In this document: one piece after another, positions 17,540-26,156 of the stretch
Layout: each line of letters starts with the position of its first letter
Numbering within the stretch: the stretch's first letter is position 1
Source of the DNA: Flagellimonas zhangzhouensis
Lineage (GTDB): Bacteria; Bacteroidota; Bacteroidia; Flavobacteriales; Flavobacteriaceae
Direction: 5' to 3'
Length of the DNA stretch: 64,000 bases
NCBI RefSeq assembly: GCF_900102925.1
Contig: NZ_FNKI01000001.1
Location: 1,426,001-1,490,000, forward strand
Notes under the pieces: model-generated
The model's database searches: none
Seen by the model: the letters and a program-made list of their open reading frames with translations, nothing else
Told to the model about the DNA's origin: nothing
Translations under genes and position numbers: made by a program

Positions 17540-19509
17540 TGCTTAAAAAATTTCTTTTACCCATATTGCTTTTGCATTGTGTATTCACCTTTGGTCAAAT
17601 AGAATTTGAATTTGGGGAACTCTCCATTTTCGAGAGTGACTTTAAAACCTATGAAAAGGATACCACGGCCAATGCGGTTTTTCTGTATGAAAAGGGAGAG
17701 AACTATTTTGAGGTTCGTAACGGCTATATCATGCTGATCACAAAATACCACGCCAAAAAGAAAATTATCAATAAAAATGGTTTTGATCACGCGGATATCG
17801 AAATTCCTTATTACCATTCCGATAGAAGTACAGAGGAAGTAAGCAAAATCAGGGCCATAACCCATAATAATGGTGTTAAGTCCAGCTTGGACCAAAGCAA
17901 TATTTTTGATGAAGATATAAATGAACATTGGTCTCAGAAAAAATTCACATTTCCCAATGTTCAGGAAGGATCTGTATTGGAATACAGTTATGAAATTCAA
18001 TCACCATACCTATACAATCTCAAAGGCTGGTATTTTCAAGATGATATCCCAAAAATATATACCGAATACAATGCCAAGATCCCTGCGAATTATCGATACA
18101 ACCGTTCTTTAAAAGGGGAGCTTAATTTAGATGTAAATGAAGCAACTGTTCGGGAAAGGTGTTTTCGTTTGCCAAGTAGACCCAATCAATCCAGCCATTG
18201 TGAAGTGTTGAAATATGTAATGGAACACGTTCCAGCCTTTAAAGATGATGAGGAATATATGCTGGGAGCTACCAATTACAGGTCAAAACTCGAATTTGAG
18301 CTTTCAGAAAAATTAGGGTTTGATGGTATAAATACAAAGTATACAAAGACATGGCGGGATGTGGACCGTCAATTGCGAGGCGATAAGGATGTTGGGGGGC
18401 AATTGCGAAAGAAAAATTATTTTGAAAGGAATATTCCTCTCGATCTTTTTACGCAAAGTGAAGATAAACTTACCAAGGCCAAAAACATTTACAGATTTGT
18501 ACAATCCTACTATACTTGGAACGAAAAATTCGGTGTACTATGGGAAAATAGGGTGAAGCAAGCGTTTGATGAAAGAACGGGTAATGTGGCCGAAATCAAT
18601 ATTACTTTGATCAATTTACTTAATGCAGCCGATTTGGATGCCGATGCCATGCTTGTATCTACTAGAGAACATGGTTTGCCTAAAAAGAGTCATCCCGTAA
18701 TGACCGATTTTAATTATTTGATTGCTAAAGTTGATATAGATGGAACTTCCTATCTGTTGGATGCCACCGAAAAGAATTTAAACTTTGGAATGTTGCCATA
18801 TAGATGTCTAAATTATTATGGAAGGGTAATGGATTTAGATGATGGAAGTTATTGGTTCGATATTGAGCCTGAAAAATCCAATGTAAGATCCGTCAGACTT
18901 CAAATGGAACTGGATTTTGAATCAGGATCTGGGTCTGGTGTTTTTGATGAAATTTCCACAGGGTACGAAGCCTATTTCAAAAGAAACTATTTGGCTACCA
19001 TGACCGAGGAAGAATATTTGGATAAATTTGATGAAAGCACCATAAATGATTTTTATGTGGAGGATTTTCAGGTCGATGAGGAAAAATCAAATGAAAATCA
19101 ATTGGTGGAACATTACGAGTTTACATTGGAAAATGTGGGCAATGGATCTACAGTGTTGGTGAATCCTTTTGCTATCAGATATTTTAAAAAGAATCCATTC
19201 CAGTCGGAAAACAGATATTACCCAGTGGATTTTGGCTACGTTAGAACCTTTCAATATTATGCTAGCATAAATATTCCAGAAGGTTACAAAATAAAAGAGA
19301 TTCCAAATCCCATGAATGTTGGACTTCCTGATAATAGTGGGGTTTTGAGATTTAATTGCAATGAATCACAAGGTAAAGTAATGGTGCAATTCAGTCTACA
19401 TTTAAAATATACCCAGTACACCAGTGAAGGCTATGCCTATGTGAAAAAGTTTTTTGAAAATGCCGTAACCGCGCAAAACAACAGTTATGTGGTTTTTGAA
19501 AAGATATAA
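17539..19509 (+). CDS. Exported DUF3857/transglutaminase paralog lacking the catalytic Cys
   Basis: A 656-residue protein with a signal peptide (residues 1-19, ending TFGQ) and the same DUF3857 plus transglutaminase layout as its upstream neighbour. Where the neighbour has GDCKG, this one reads GNVAE (348-352), so the nucleophile is a Val. It keeps the later HPVMTDFNYLIA and DATEKN stretches that hold the His/Asp positions. It is therefore probably a non-catalytic partner or a binding protein. Overlap by one base suggests fixed stoichiometry with the first paralog. Confidence 0.83.
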   Translation: MLKKFLLPILLLHCVFTFGQIEFEFGELSIFESDFKTYEKDTTANAVFLYEKGENYFEVRNGYIMLITKYHAKKKIINKNGFDHADIEIPYYHSDRSTEEVSKIRAITHNNGVKSSLDQSNIFDEDINEHWSQKKFTFPNVQEGSVLEYSYEIQSPYLYNLKGWYFQDDIPKIYTEYNAKIPANYRYNRSLKGELNLDVNEATVRERCFRLPSRPNQSSHCEVLKYVMEHVPAFKDDEEYMLGATNYRSKLEFELSEKLGFDGINTKYTKTWRDVDRQLRGDKDVGGQLRKKNYFERNIPLDLFTQSEDKLTKAKNIYRFVQSYYTWNEKFGVLWENRVKQAFDERTGNVAEINITLINLLNAADLDADAMLVSTREHGLPKKSHPVMTDFNYLIAKVDIDGTSYLLDATEKNLNFGMLPYRCLNYYGRVMDLDDGSYWFDIEPEKSNVRSVRLQMELDFESGSGSGVFDEISTGYEAYFKRNYLATMTEEEYLDKFDESTINDFYVEDFQVDEEKSNENQLVEHYEFTLENVGNGSTVLVNPFAIRYFKKNPFQSENRYYPVDFGYVRTFQYYASINIPEGYKIKEIPNPMNVGLPDNSGVLRFNCNESQGKVMVQFSLHLKYTQYTSEGYAYVKKFFENAVTAQNNSYVVFEKI

Positions 19510-19521
19510 TTTGGTAGTGCT

Positions 19522-19529
19522 TACCTTTG
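19522..19529 (+). promoter_or_regulatory. Bacteroidota -7 element for the MazG-like gene
   Basis: TACCTTTG fully matches TAnnTTTG. TTTG at 19495-19498 lies 23 nt upstream, slightly wide for a -33 element. The start codon is 22 nt downstream. Confidence 0.55.
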
Positions 19530-19551
19530 TGTCTTAATAAAATCGAATAAG

Positions 19552-19878
19552 GTGAACATCGAAAATGCACAAAAAGCCGTAGACGAATGGATCAAGAACC
19601 ATGGTGTTCGTTATTTTAACGAACTCACCAATATGGCCCAGCTTACCGAAGAAGTAGGGGAGGTGGCACGAATCATCGCGCGTCGTTATGGAGAACAGAG
19701 CGAAAAGGAATCCGACAAAGCCAAAGATTTGGGCGAGGAGCTGGCCGATGTAGTTTTTGTGGTGCTGTGTTTGGCCAATCAAACAGGAATTGATTTACAA
19801 GAAGCTTTCGATAAAAAACTAGATCTAAAGACCAAGCGCGATCACGACCGTCATCAGAATAACAAAAAGCTGAAATAA
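19552..19878 (+). CDS. MazG-like nucleotide pyrophosphohydrolase
   Basis: A 108-residue all-helical NTP pyrophosphohydrolase. EEVGEVAR and GEELADVV give the ExxE...ExxD metal-binding pattern of the MazG/dUTPase superfamily. It likely hydrolyses (d)NTPs to monophosphates as a house-cleaning enzyme; the exact substrate is unknown. The start is GTG 19552. aroA follows on the same strand. Confidence 0.88.
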   Translation: MNIENAQKAVDEWIKNHGVRYFNELTNMAQLTEEVGEVARIIARRYGEQSEKESDKAKDLGEELADVVFVVLCLANQTGIDLQEAFDKKLDLKTKRDHDRHQNNKKLK

Positions 19879-19915
19879 AGTTGCGCCCATAAAGTGACAT
19901 TAGGGCTGTTTTTTC

Positions 19916-19923
19916 TAGTTTTG
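19916..19923 (+). promoter_or_regulatory. Bacteroidota -7 element for aroA
   Basis: TAGTTTTG fully matches TAnnTTTG. A start of transcription near 19930 would exclude the GTG at 19894 and the TTG at 19921 and favours TTG 19948 as the aroA start. Confidence 0.5.
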
Positions 19924-19947
19924 AAGATTCATTCAAAGAGAAGAAAA

Positions 19948-21177
19948 TTGAGACTTCAACTTACCGCACCTTCAAATAAAACCATCCAAAAGGAAATTGG
20001 AATTACAGGCTCCAAAAGCGAGACGAACCGTTCGTTATTGCTTCAAGCGCTTTTTCCAAATGTGAACATTGAGAACCTTTCCAATTCCGATGATGGTGAG
20101 GTAATGCAAAAGGGGTTGAAAATCTCCAACGGTACAGTGGACATTCACCATGCAGGAACAGCGATGCGGTTTTTAACGGCCTATTTCGCATCTCAAGCAA
20201 GTAAAGAAGTCGTGCTCACGGGCTCATCACGTATGCAAGAAAGACCCATAAAAGTTCTGGTTGAAGCTTTGCAAGCCTTGGGTGCCGATATTCAATACGA
20301 AAAAGAAGAGGGTTATCCCCCATTAAAGATTTCTGGTAAAAAATTGGAAAAATGCCAAGTTTCCCTGCCAGCCAATATCAGTAGTCAATACATTTCTGCC
20401 TTATTGTTAATCGCACCAAGTTTGGAAAATGGATTGGAATTGGATTTGATTGGCAAAATAACTTCGGTTCCATACATTAAAATGACCTTGGCACTTTTGG
20501 AACAAATAGGAGTTGACACTTCTTTTGAAGGCAACAAAATTAAAGTGGAGTCCAAAGCAAGTGTAGCTGATACTACTTTAGTAGTGGAGTCCGATTGGAG
20601 TTCGGCAAGTTACTTTTATAGCATTGCCGCATTGTCCGAAGTTGGTTCAGAAATTAAACTTTCATCCTATAAAGAAAGTTCCTTGCAAGGAGATAGCGTA
20701 CTGGCTAAAATTTATACCCATTTTGGGGTGGAAACCACTTTTTCAAACAATCAAATTACCCTATCAAAAATAGCAGAAGCCAAAACTGATTTTTTTGAAT
20801 GCGATTTGGCCAATGCCCCTGATATTGCTCAAACTATTGCAGTAACTTGTTTGGGATTGGGAATCGATTGTCATTTAACAGGACTTCATACATTGCCCAT
20901 TAAAGAAACCGATCGTTTGGCTGCCTTACAAACCGAGCTTGGAAAATTTGGAGCCAAGGTGGATATCGATGCAGAGAGTCTTACACTTCACGCCGCCGAA
21001 ACCTTAAATACTGGAGTGGCCATTGATACTTACAACGACCACAGAATGGCGATGGCTTTTGGCCCATTGGCATTAAAAAAAGATTTGATGGTAAATGATG
21101 CAGGCGTTGTTTCAAAATCCTACCCCGATTTTTGGAATGATTTGAAGGCCCTTGGATTCGGCATTGCAGAAATGTAA
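19948..21177 (+). CDS. aroA: 3-phosphoshikimate 1-carboxyvinyltransferase (EPSP synthase)
   Basis: Joins PEP to shikimate-3-phosphate in the shikimate pathway, feeding chorismate to the Phe/Tyr operon. Motifs: GSKSETNRSLLLQAL near the N-terminus, HAGTAMRFLTAYF, and NDHRMAMAF near the C-terminus. With start TTG 19948 (MRLQLTAPSN) it has 409 residues, in the usual range; the frame is open up to GTG 19894, so the exact start is uncertain. It is not part of the attenuated operon and has a separate promoter element. Confidence 0.93.
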   Translation: MRLQLTAPSNKTIQKEIGITGSKSETNRSLLLQALFPNVNIENLSNSDDGEVMQKGLKISNGTVDIHHAGTAMRFLTAYFASQASKEVVLTGSSRMQERPIKVLVEALQALGADIQYEKEEGYPPLKISGKKLEKCQVSLPANISSQYISALLLIAPSLENGLELDLIGKITSVPYIKMTLALLEQIGVDTSFEGNKIKVESKASVADTTLVVESDWSSASYFYSIAALSEVGSEIKLSSYKESSLQGDSVLAKIYTHFGVETTFSNNQITLSKIAEAKTDFFECDLANAPDIAQTIAVTCLGLGIDCHLTGLHTLPIKETDRLAALQTELGKFGAKVDIDAESLTLHAAETLNTGVAIDTYNDHRMAMAFGPLALKKDLMVNDAGVVSKSYPDFWNDLKALGFGIAEM

Positions 21178-21200
21178 TGGGCATTTAATCATCAAATTAC

Positions 21201-21232
21201 TTGACATCCCCTATTGCGAGGTCGTATATTTG
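21201..21232 (+). promoter_or_regulatory. Promoter of queA
   Basis: TTGACA at 21201-21206 and TATATTTG at 21225-21232 are separated by 18 nt: a near-ideal Bacteroidota promoter (TTG-containing -33, TAnnTTTG -7). The transcript would start near 21239, leaving a leader of about 26 nt before ATG 21265. Confidence 0.8.
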
Positions 21233-21264
21233 CATCCTCTTTAAAAAAACGAAAAAAAGTCCAA

Positions 21265-22314
21265 ATGAAATTATCGAACTTCAATTTTGAATTGCCAAAA
21301 GAATTGTTGGCCGAACACCCTGCGGAACACAGGGACGAATCCAAACTAATGGTAATTCACAGAGATACAGGAAAAATTGAACACAAAATGTTCAAAGACC
21401 TAATTGATTACTTCGACGAAGGTGATGTTATGGTTTTGAACAACACCAAGGTGTTTCCTGCTCGACTTTTTGGAAATAAAGAAAAAACTGGAGCTAGAAT
21501 CGAGGTGTTCTTGCTAAGGGAATTGAACCAAGAACAACGCCTTTGGGATGTGTTGGTTGATCCTGCTAGAAAGATTCGTATCGGGAACAAATTGTATTTC
21601 GGTGATGACGAAAGTTTGGTGGCTGAGGTAATCGACAACACCACGTCAAGAGGTAGAACCTTGCGTTTCCTTTATGATGGTTCCTATACCGATTTTAGAA
21701 GAAAATTGAGAGAGTTGGGGGAAACTCCACTTCCAAAATACATTAAAAGAGAAGTAACCCCAGAAGATGAAGAGCGTTACCAAACCATTTATGCAAAGCA
21801 TGAAGGTGCTGTGGCTGCTCCAACTGCAGGTCTGCACTTCTCTAAGCATTTGTTGAAGCGTTTGGAAATTAAAGGCATCGATTTTGCCGAAGTGACGCTT
21901 CACGTTGGATTGGGTACTTTTAACCCTGTTGAGGTAGAAGATTTGTCCAAGCACAAAATGGACAGTGAGGAATTGGTGATTGATGAAAAAGCTACAGAGG
22001 TAGTGAACAATGCCAAGGATCAAAAAAGAAAGATTTGCGCTGTGGGAACAACAGTGATGAGAGGTTTGGAAAGTGCCGTTTCTTCGGAACACACTTTGAA
22101 TACTTTTGAGGGTTGGACCAATAAGTTCATCTTCCCTCCATACGATTTCAGCATTGCAAATTGTATGATTACCAACTTCCACTTGCCAAAATCAACTTTG
22201 TTGATGATGGTTTCTGCATTTGCAGGTCACGATTTAATCAAGAAAGCATACAAGCAAGCTATTTTGGAAGGATATCGTTTTTATTCCTACGGGGATGCGA
22301 TGTTGATTCTATAA
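21265..22314 (+). CDS. queA: tRNA preQ1(34) S-adenosylmethionine ribosyltransferase-isomerase
   Basis: Transfers and isomerises the ribosyl group of SAM onto preQ1 at the tRNA wobble position, in queuosine synthesis. The 349 residues start [19 protein letters not shown]; the family blocks [14 protein letters not shown]-like ([15 protein letters not shown]) and HVGLGTF are clear. ATG 21265 is chosen because it fits the family start and lies downstream of the promoter; the frame opens earlier at 21214. A terminator follows. Confidence 0.96.
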   Translation: MKLSNFNFELPKELLAEHPAEHRDESKLMVIHRDTGKIEHKMFKDLIDYFDEGDVMVLNNTKVFPARLFGNKEKTGARIEVFLLRELNQEQRLWDVLVDPARKIRIGNKLYFGDDESLVAEVIDNTTSRGRTLRFLYDGSYTDFRRKLRELGETPLPKYIKREVTPEDEERYQTIYAKHEGAVAAPTAGLHFSKHLLKRLEIKGIDFAEVTLHVGLGTFNPVEVEDLSKHKMDSEELVIDEKATEVVNNAKDQKRKICAVGTTVMRGLESAVSSEHTLNTFEGWTNKFIFPPYDFSIANCMITNFHLPKSTLLMMVSAFAGHDLIKKAYKQAILEGYRFYSYGDAMLIL

Positions 22315-22335
22315 ACACGATATTTCATAAAAGGG

Positions 22336-22369
22336 AAATCCCGTTAGGTAACTACCTGCGGGATTTTTT
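22336..22369 (+). terminator. Terminator after queA
   Basis: AAATCCCG and CGGGATTT enclose a second short stem (AGGT/ACCT), followed by Ts. It lies 22 nt after the queA stop and before rlmN. Confidence 0.8.
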
Positions 22370-22387
22370 CTTCTGTATCTTTAGGTA

Positions 22388-23428
22388 ATGGAAATCAAAA
22401 AGAAAGACATACGGGCATTGACCAAGGAGCAGCTACGACAATTTTTTGTGGAGCAGGGCGACAAGGCATTTCGGGGCAACCAGGTATACGAATGGTTGTG
22501 GCAAAAATCTGCCCATGACTTTGATGCCATGACCAATATTTCCAAGGAAACCCGACAAATGTTGGAAGATAACTTTGTGATCAACCATATTCGGGTAGAC
22601 CAAATGCAACGCAGCTCTGATGGCACCATTAAAAATGCGGTCCGTTTGCATGATGGGTTGATTGTAGAGTCCGTTTTGATTCCGACAGATACACGGACCA
22701 CAGCCTGTGTTTCCAGTCAGGTAGGATGTAGTTTGGATTGTAGATTTTGTGCCACGGCACGCTTAAAGCGTATGCGAAACCTGAATCCAGATGAGATTTA
22801 CGATCAAGTGGTGGCGATAGACAACGAAAGCCGATTGTATTTTGACCGTCCGTTGAGCAATATCGTTTTTATGGGCATGGGCGAACCCTTGATGAACTAT
22901 AACAATGTGCTTAAGGCTATTGACAAGATTACTTCCCCCGAGGGATTGGGTATGTCACCTAAACGAATTGTGGTTTCCACTTCTGGCGTACCGAAGATCA
23001 TTAAAAAAATGGCCGATGAAGAGGTGAAATTCGGTTTGGCCGTTTCCTTACATTCTGCTATTGATGAGGTCCGTACTTCCATTATGCCATTCAATGCAAC
23101 ATTTCCTTTAAAGGATCTTCGTGAGGCATTGGAATATTGGTACAGCAAAACCAAGAACAAAATCACCTACGAGTATGTAGTTTGGAAAGGCATCAACGAC
23201 ACCCAAGAAGCGGTGGATGCCTTGGTGAAATTCTGCAAGTTTGCACCGTCCAAAGTCAATCTAATCGAATACAATCCGATTGATGATGGAGAGTTTCAAC
23301 AAGCTTCCAACAAAGCGGTGGAAATGTACCAAAACACCTTGGAACGAAATGGGATTACCGTAACTGTTCGTAGATCTCGTGGAAAGGATATTGATGCTGC
23401 TTGCGGACAATTGGCGAATAAGCAATAA
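22388..23428 (+). CDS. rlmN: Dual-specificity rRNA/tRNA adenine-C2 methyltransferase RlmN
   Basis: A radical SAM enzyme that methylates A2503 of 23S rRNA (and A37 of some tRNAs). The 346 residues have the cluster motif CSLDCRFC (CxxxCxxC), GMGEPLMNY, and the C-terminal conserved Cys (DIDAACGQL) that carries the methylene intermediate. The start is ATG 22388, with a TATCTTTA element just upstream that may be its promoter. Confidence 0.96.
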   Translation: MEIKKKDIRALTKEQLRQFFVEQGDKAFRGNQVYEWLWQKSAHDFDAMTNISKETRQMLEDNFVINHIRVDQMQRSSDGTIKNAVRLHDGLIVESVLIPTDTRTTACVSSQVGCSLDCRFCATARLKRMRNLNPDEIYDQVVAIDNESRLYFDRPLSNIVFMGMGEPLMNYNNVLKAIDKITSPEGLGMSPKRIVVSTSGVPKIIKKMADEEVKFGLAVSLHSAIDEVRTSIMPFNATFPLKDLREALEYWYSKTKNKITYEYVVWKGINDTQEAVDALVKFCKFAPSKVNLIEYNPIDDGEFQQASNKAVEMYQNTLERNGITVTVRRSRGKDIDAACGQLANKQ

Positions 23429-23465
23429 TCAATTAACAATGATCAATTTTGAGTAAACAATATTT

Positions 23466-23494
23466 TTTCACCTTTCACCTTTCACCTTTCACCC
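23466..23494. repeat. Short tandem repeat of TTTCACC (about 4 units)
   Basis: Four near-identical 7-nt units (TTTCACC) stand in the rlmN-polyprenyl synthase gap. No coding frame uses them. Confidence 0.8.
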
Positions 23495-23535
23495 CAAGCA
23501 CAAGTTCAAGAGTCAAGTTCAAAAAGAATTAATTT

Positions 23536-23559
23536 GTCATTTCGAGCGCAGTCGAGAAA
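23536..23559 (+). repeat. Family A palindromic repeat, intergenic copy
   Basis: Core TTCGAGCGCAGTCGAGAA preceded by GTCA. The flanks AATTAATTT and AAATTAATT extend the palindrome, so the outer stem is A/T here but G/C in other copies. It lies in the 264-nt gap upstream of the polyprenyl synthase gene, which otherwise holds only the TTTCACC repeat. Confidence 0.85.
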
Positions 23560-23692
23560 TTAATTTCAAATTAGAACCAACCAATTATCGAGCATTTCGC
23601 ACATCTGTCTTAAAACTTGTTTTATCCTGTGACCAACTGTGGCATTTTCGCTACTTTTAGGGTCTCAAAACCAAAATTGCCAAACCCAACAG

Positions 23693-24667
23693 TTGAAAAT
23701 AGTCTCGCAGATTAGGGAGCCCATTGAAGATGAAATGGAACTTTTTGAGGAGAAATTCCTTAAATCCATGTCGTCCAAAGTGGCTTTGTTCAATAGAATC
23801 ACCTATTACATTGTAAACAGAAAGGGCAAACAAATGCGCCCTATGTTCGTGTTCTTGACCGCTAAATTGTTGAATGGTGAAGTGAATGAGCGTACCTACA
23901 CAGGAGCCTCCATCATCGAATTGATTCACACCGCAAGTTTGGTACACGACGATGTAGTGGATGACAGTAATAAGCGCAGAGGCTTCTTTTCCATCAACGC
24001 ACTTTGGAAAAATAAGATTGCTGTATTGGTAGGCGATTTTTTATTCTCGAAAGGTCTTTTGGTTTCCTTGGAAAATAAGGATTACGATTTACTCCATATC
24101 ATTTCCAATGCGGTTCGGGATATGAGTGAGGGCGAGCTACTTCAAATAGAAAAAGCCCGTTTGTTGGATATTACCGAGGAGGTATATTACGACATCATCC
24201 GCCAAAAAACGGCCACCTTGATCGCTGCTTGTTGTAGCATGGGTGCTTGTTCTGTACGACCCGATTCTGATGAAGTAGAAACTTTCAGACGTTTCGGTGA
24301 GCTTTGTGGAATGGCCTTTCAGATCAAGGATGACCTTTTTGATTATGGCGCCGAGAAGATTGGAAAACCTACGGGGATCGACATAAAAGAACAAAAAATG
24401 ACGCTTCCGTTGATTTATGCCCTCAACCAAAGTGATACCGAAAAAAGAAAGTGGCTCATCAATTCCATCAAAAAGCATAACAAAAACAAGAAACGCGTAA
24501 GTGAAGTCATTGCCTACGTAAAGGAGATGGGCGGTCTGGAATATGCCGTGTCCAAGATGTTGGAGTTTAAAGATGAAGCCCTGTCCATTTTGGACAATTA
24601 CCCCGATTCTGAATATAAAAGTTCCCTTACTTTAATGGTCAACTACGTGGTTGATCGAAAAAAATAA
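23693..24667 (+). CDS. Trans-polyprenyl diphosphate synthase
   Basis: Extends isoprenyl diphosphates, probably for the menaquinone side chain. Both Asp-rich motifs are present: HDDVVDDSNKRRG (DDxxD) and FQIKDDLFDYG (DDxxD). The N-terminal KGKQMRPMFV block binds isopentenyl diphosphate. The frame opens at 23639, but TTG 23693 gives the family-like start MKIVSQIREPI and 324 residues. Chain length (octaprenyl or other) cannot be read safely from sequence. Confidence 0.92.
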   Translation: MKIVSQIREPIEDEMELFEEKFLKSMSSKVALFNRITYYIVNRKGKQMRPMFVFLTAKLLNGEVNERTYTGASIIELIHTASLVHDDVVDDSNKRRGFFSINALWKNKIAVLVGDFLFSKGLLVSLENKDYDLLHIISNAVRDMSEGELLQIEKARLLDITEEVYYDIIRQKTATLIAACCSMGACSVRPDSDEVETFRRFGELCGMAFQIKDDLFDYGAEKIGKPTGIDIKEQKMTLPLIYALNQSDTEKRKWLINSIKKHNKNKKRVSEVIAYVKEMGGLEYAVSKMLEFKDEALSILDNYPDSEYKSSLTLMVNYVVDRKK

Positions 24668-24715
24668 ATTTTAATATACTAATATTCAATTTTATACCTA
24701 AAAATTTTATTTTCA

Positions 24716-24744
24716 GGCAACCTTTCTATTTTTCATTGCGTCTA
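24716..24744 (+). promoter_or_regulatory. ECF-type promoter of the sigma factor operon
   Basis: GGCAACCTTT (24716-24725) and CGTCTA (24739-24744): the CAACC and CGTC cores are 16 nt apart. This AAC / CGTC layout is what ECF sigma factors usually recognise, and it differs from the TAnnTTTG housekeeping form. It suggests autoregulation by the downstream ECF sigma factor. Confidence 0.6.
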
Positions 24745-24774
24745 TAAAATAGAAGCACTAATGAAACCATTACT

Positions 24775-25344
24775 TTGAGAATTATCTCTTTGAACAATAA
24801 CGAGAAGCAATTGATCAAAAGATCAATTAAAGGGGATCAGCAAGCCCAAAAGTTGTTGTACGAAAAATTTGCACCTAAAATGTTGGGGGTTTGCAGACAA
24901 TATGTAAAAGACCTGCATTATGCCGAAGATGTAATGGTGACGGGATTCATCAAAGTATTCAACAATTTAAGTTCATTTGGTTTCAAAGGGAGTTTTGAGG
25001 GGTGGATCAGAACCATTATGGTTCGGGAAAGCATATCCCATCTGCGCAAAAAGCAATTTGTGGTGTATGATGAAGATGCGATTGATGTGCATCATGAACA
25101 TCCAACCCACCAAGATTCAGTTTTGGATATGGAGTATGTGCAGCATTTGATAGATGCACTTCCAGAGGGGTACAAAGCGGTTTTTTTGCTCTACGCCATT
25201 GAAGGTTTTGGACACAAAGAGATTGCGGAGATGTTGGACATTTCGGAGGGCACCTCAAAATCGCAACTGTTCAAAGCTCGAAAAATGCTTCAAGAAAATT
25301 TGACTTTAAAAGGAATGTCGCCCCGAAGAGAATCGGGCAAATAA
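24775..25344 (+). CDS. ECF-family RNA polymerase sigma factor
   Basis: A 189-residue sigma factor with region 2 (KLLYEKFAPKMLGVCRQY...AEDVMVTGFIKVF) and region 4 (LPEGYKAVFLLYAIEGFGHKEIAEML, helix-turn-helix near DISEGTSKSQLFKARK). The start is non-ATG (TTG 24775, or TTG 24790). It heads a three-gene unit with a one-TM anti-sigma-like protein and an exported coiled-coil/barrel protein. The signal it answers is unknown. Confidence 0.92.
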   Translation: MRIISLNNNEKQLIKRSIKGDQQAQKLLYEKFAPKMLGVCRQYVKDLHYAEDVMVTGFIKVFNNLSSFGFKGSFEGWIRTIMVRESISHLRKKQFVVYDEDAIDVHHEHPTHQDSVLDMEYVQHLIDALPEGYKAVFLLYAIEGFGHKEIAEMLDISEGTSKSQLFKARKMLQENLTLKGMSPRRESGK

Positions 25345-25354
25345 AATTTAGGAT

Positions 25355-26089
25355 ATGGATAAATTGGAAAAACATATCAAGGAAACACTGAAGGATCGGG
25401 AAATCACTCCATCTTCCAATGCTTGGGAGAAAATTACTTCAGAAGTTTCCGTTGAAAAGAAAAATGGAGGAAAACGTTGGTTTCCCTATGCCATTGCAGC
25501 AAGTGTTGTGGGCATAGTCTTGGTGTCAGTATTTTATTTTAATTCTGATTCGGCCACTGAGGAACAACCCATGCAATTGGTGGAAGAGCAGGTGGAGGAA
25601 GATGTGATTGTAGAAGACCAAAATGAGCTTTTTGAAGTGGAAAAATCAGTTTCTGTTGAAAATACAGTTGCTGCAACTGATATTGAATCACCCGTTGAAA
25701 AAGAAGAAGTAGAACCTCAATCTGATCAAATTGCCATTGTCCAACCAAGATTAGATCAATCCATAAATGAAGATGCAGTAAAAGATCAATTGGAGCAAAA
25801 TAGAAACTTGCTGATCGCGCAAAAACTGGATGAAGTTGTGGCGCAAGTTGCACAAATGGAAGCTTCGCAAACAAATGTCTCCGATGCAGAAGTAGACTCA
25901 CTGCTCTATGCAGCCCAGAAACAAATTATGGCCGATAAACTTTTTACACCGAACGGAACCGTTGATGCGATGTCCTTACTGGCCGAAGTAGAGGACGAGC
26001 TCGACGAATCGTTCAGGGACCAAATATTTGACGCCTTAAAAACAGGCTATTTTAAACTACGAACCGCGGTTGCAGACCGCAACGAATAA
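25355..26089 (+). CDS. Single-pass membrane protein, probable anti-sigma factor
   Basis: A 244-residue protein: a cytoplasmic N-terminus of about 42 residues (MDKLEKHIKETLKDREITP, with a conserved W in SSNAWEKI), one TM segment (about 43-62), then a long acidic Glu/Val/Gln-rich periplasmic part. It starts 10 nt after the ECF sigma gene. The layout fits a membrane anti-sigma factor that holds the sigma factor through its N-terminal tail. This is inferred from context; no anti-sigma Pfam motif such as HxxxCxxC is visible. Confidence 0.7.
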   Translation: MDKLEKHIKETLKDREITPSSNAWEKITSEVSVEKKNGGKRWFPYAIAASVVGIVLVSVFYFNSDSATEEQPMQLVEEQVEEDVIVEDQNELFEVEKSVSVENTVAATDIESPVEKEEVEPQSDQIAIVQPRLDQSINEDAVKDQLEQNRNLLIAQKLDEVVAQVAQMEASQTNVSDAEVDSLLYAAQKQIMADKLFTPNGTVDAMSLLAEVEDELDESFRDQIFDALKTGYFKLRTAVADRNE

Positions 26090-26121
26090 CTATTCATCAA
26101 TCAAAACCATTCTTCGATTCT

Positions 26122-26147
26122 TTTCCGCCTATTCGGTTAGGTGGAAA
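26122..26147 (+). other. Intercistronic hairpin in the sigma operon
   Basis: TTTCCGCCTA (26122-26131) pairs with TAGGTGGAAA (26138-26147), 10 bp with one G-U pair and a 6-nt loop. No T run follows, so it is not a standard terminator. It may affect mRNA stability or relative expression of the third gene. Confidence 0.6.
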
Positions 26148-26156
26148 GGGTAGAAG

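Noticed and set aside
21646-22182. 178-codon minus-strand frame in queA
   Set aside because: Shadow of queA, without family motifs.
23466-23494. TTTCACC units as a CRISPR array
   Set aside because: Units are 7 nt with no spacers, and no cas gene is in the window.
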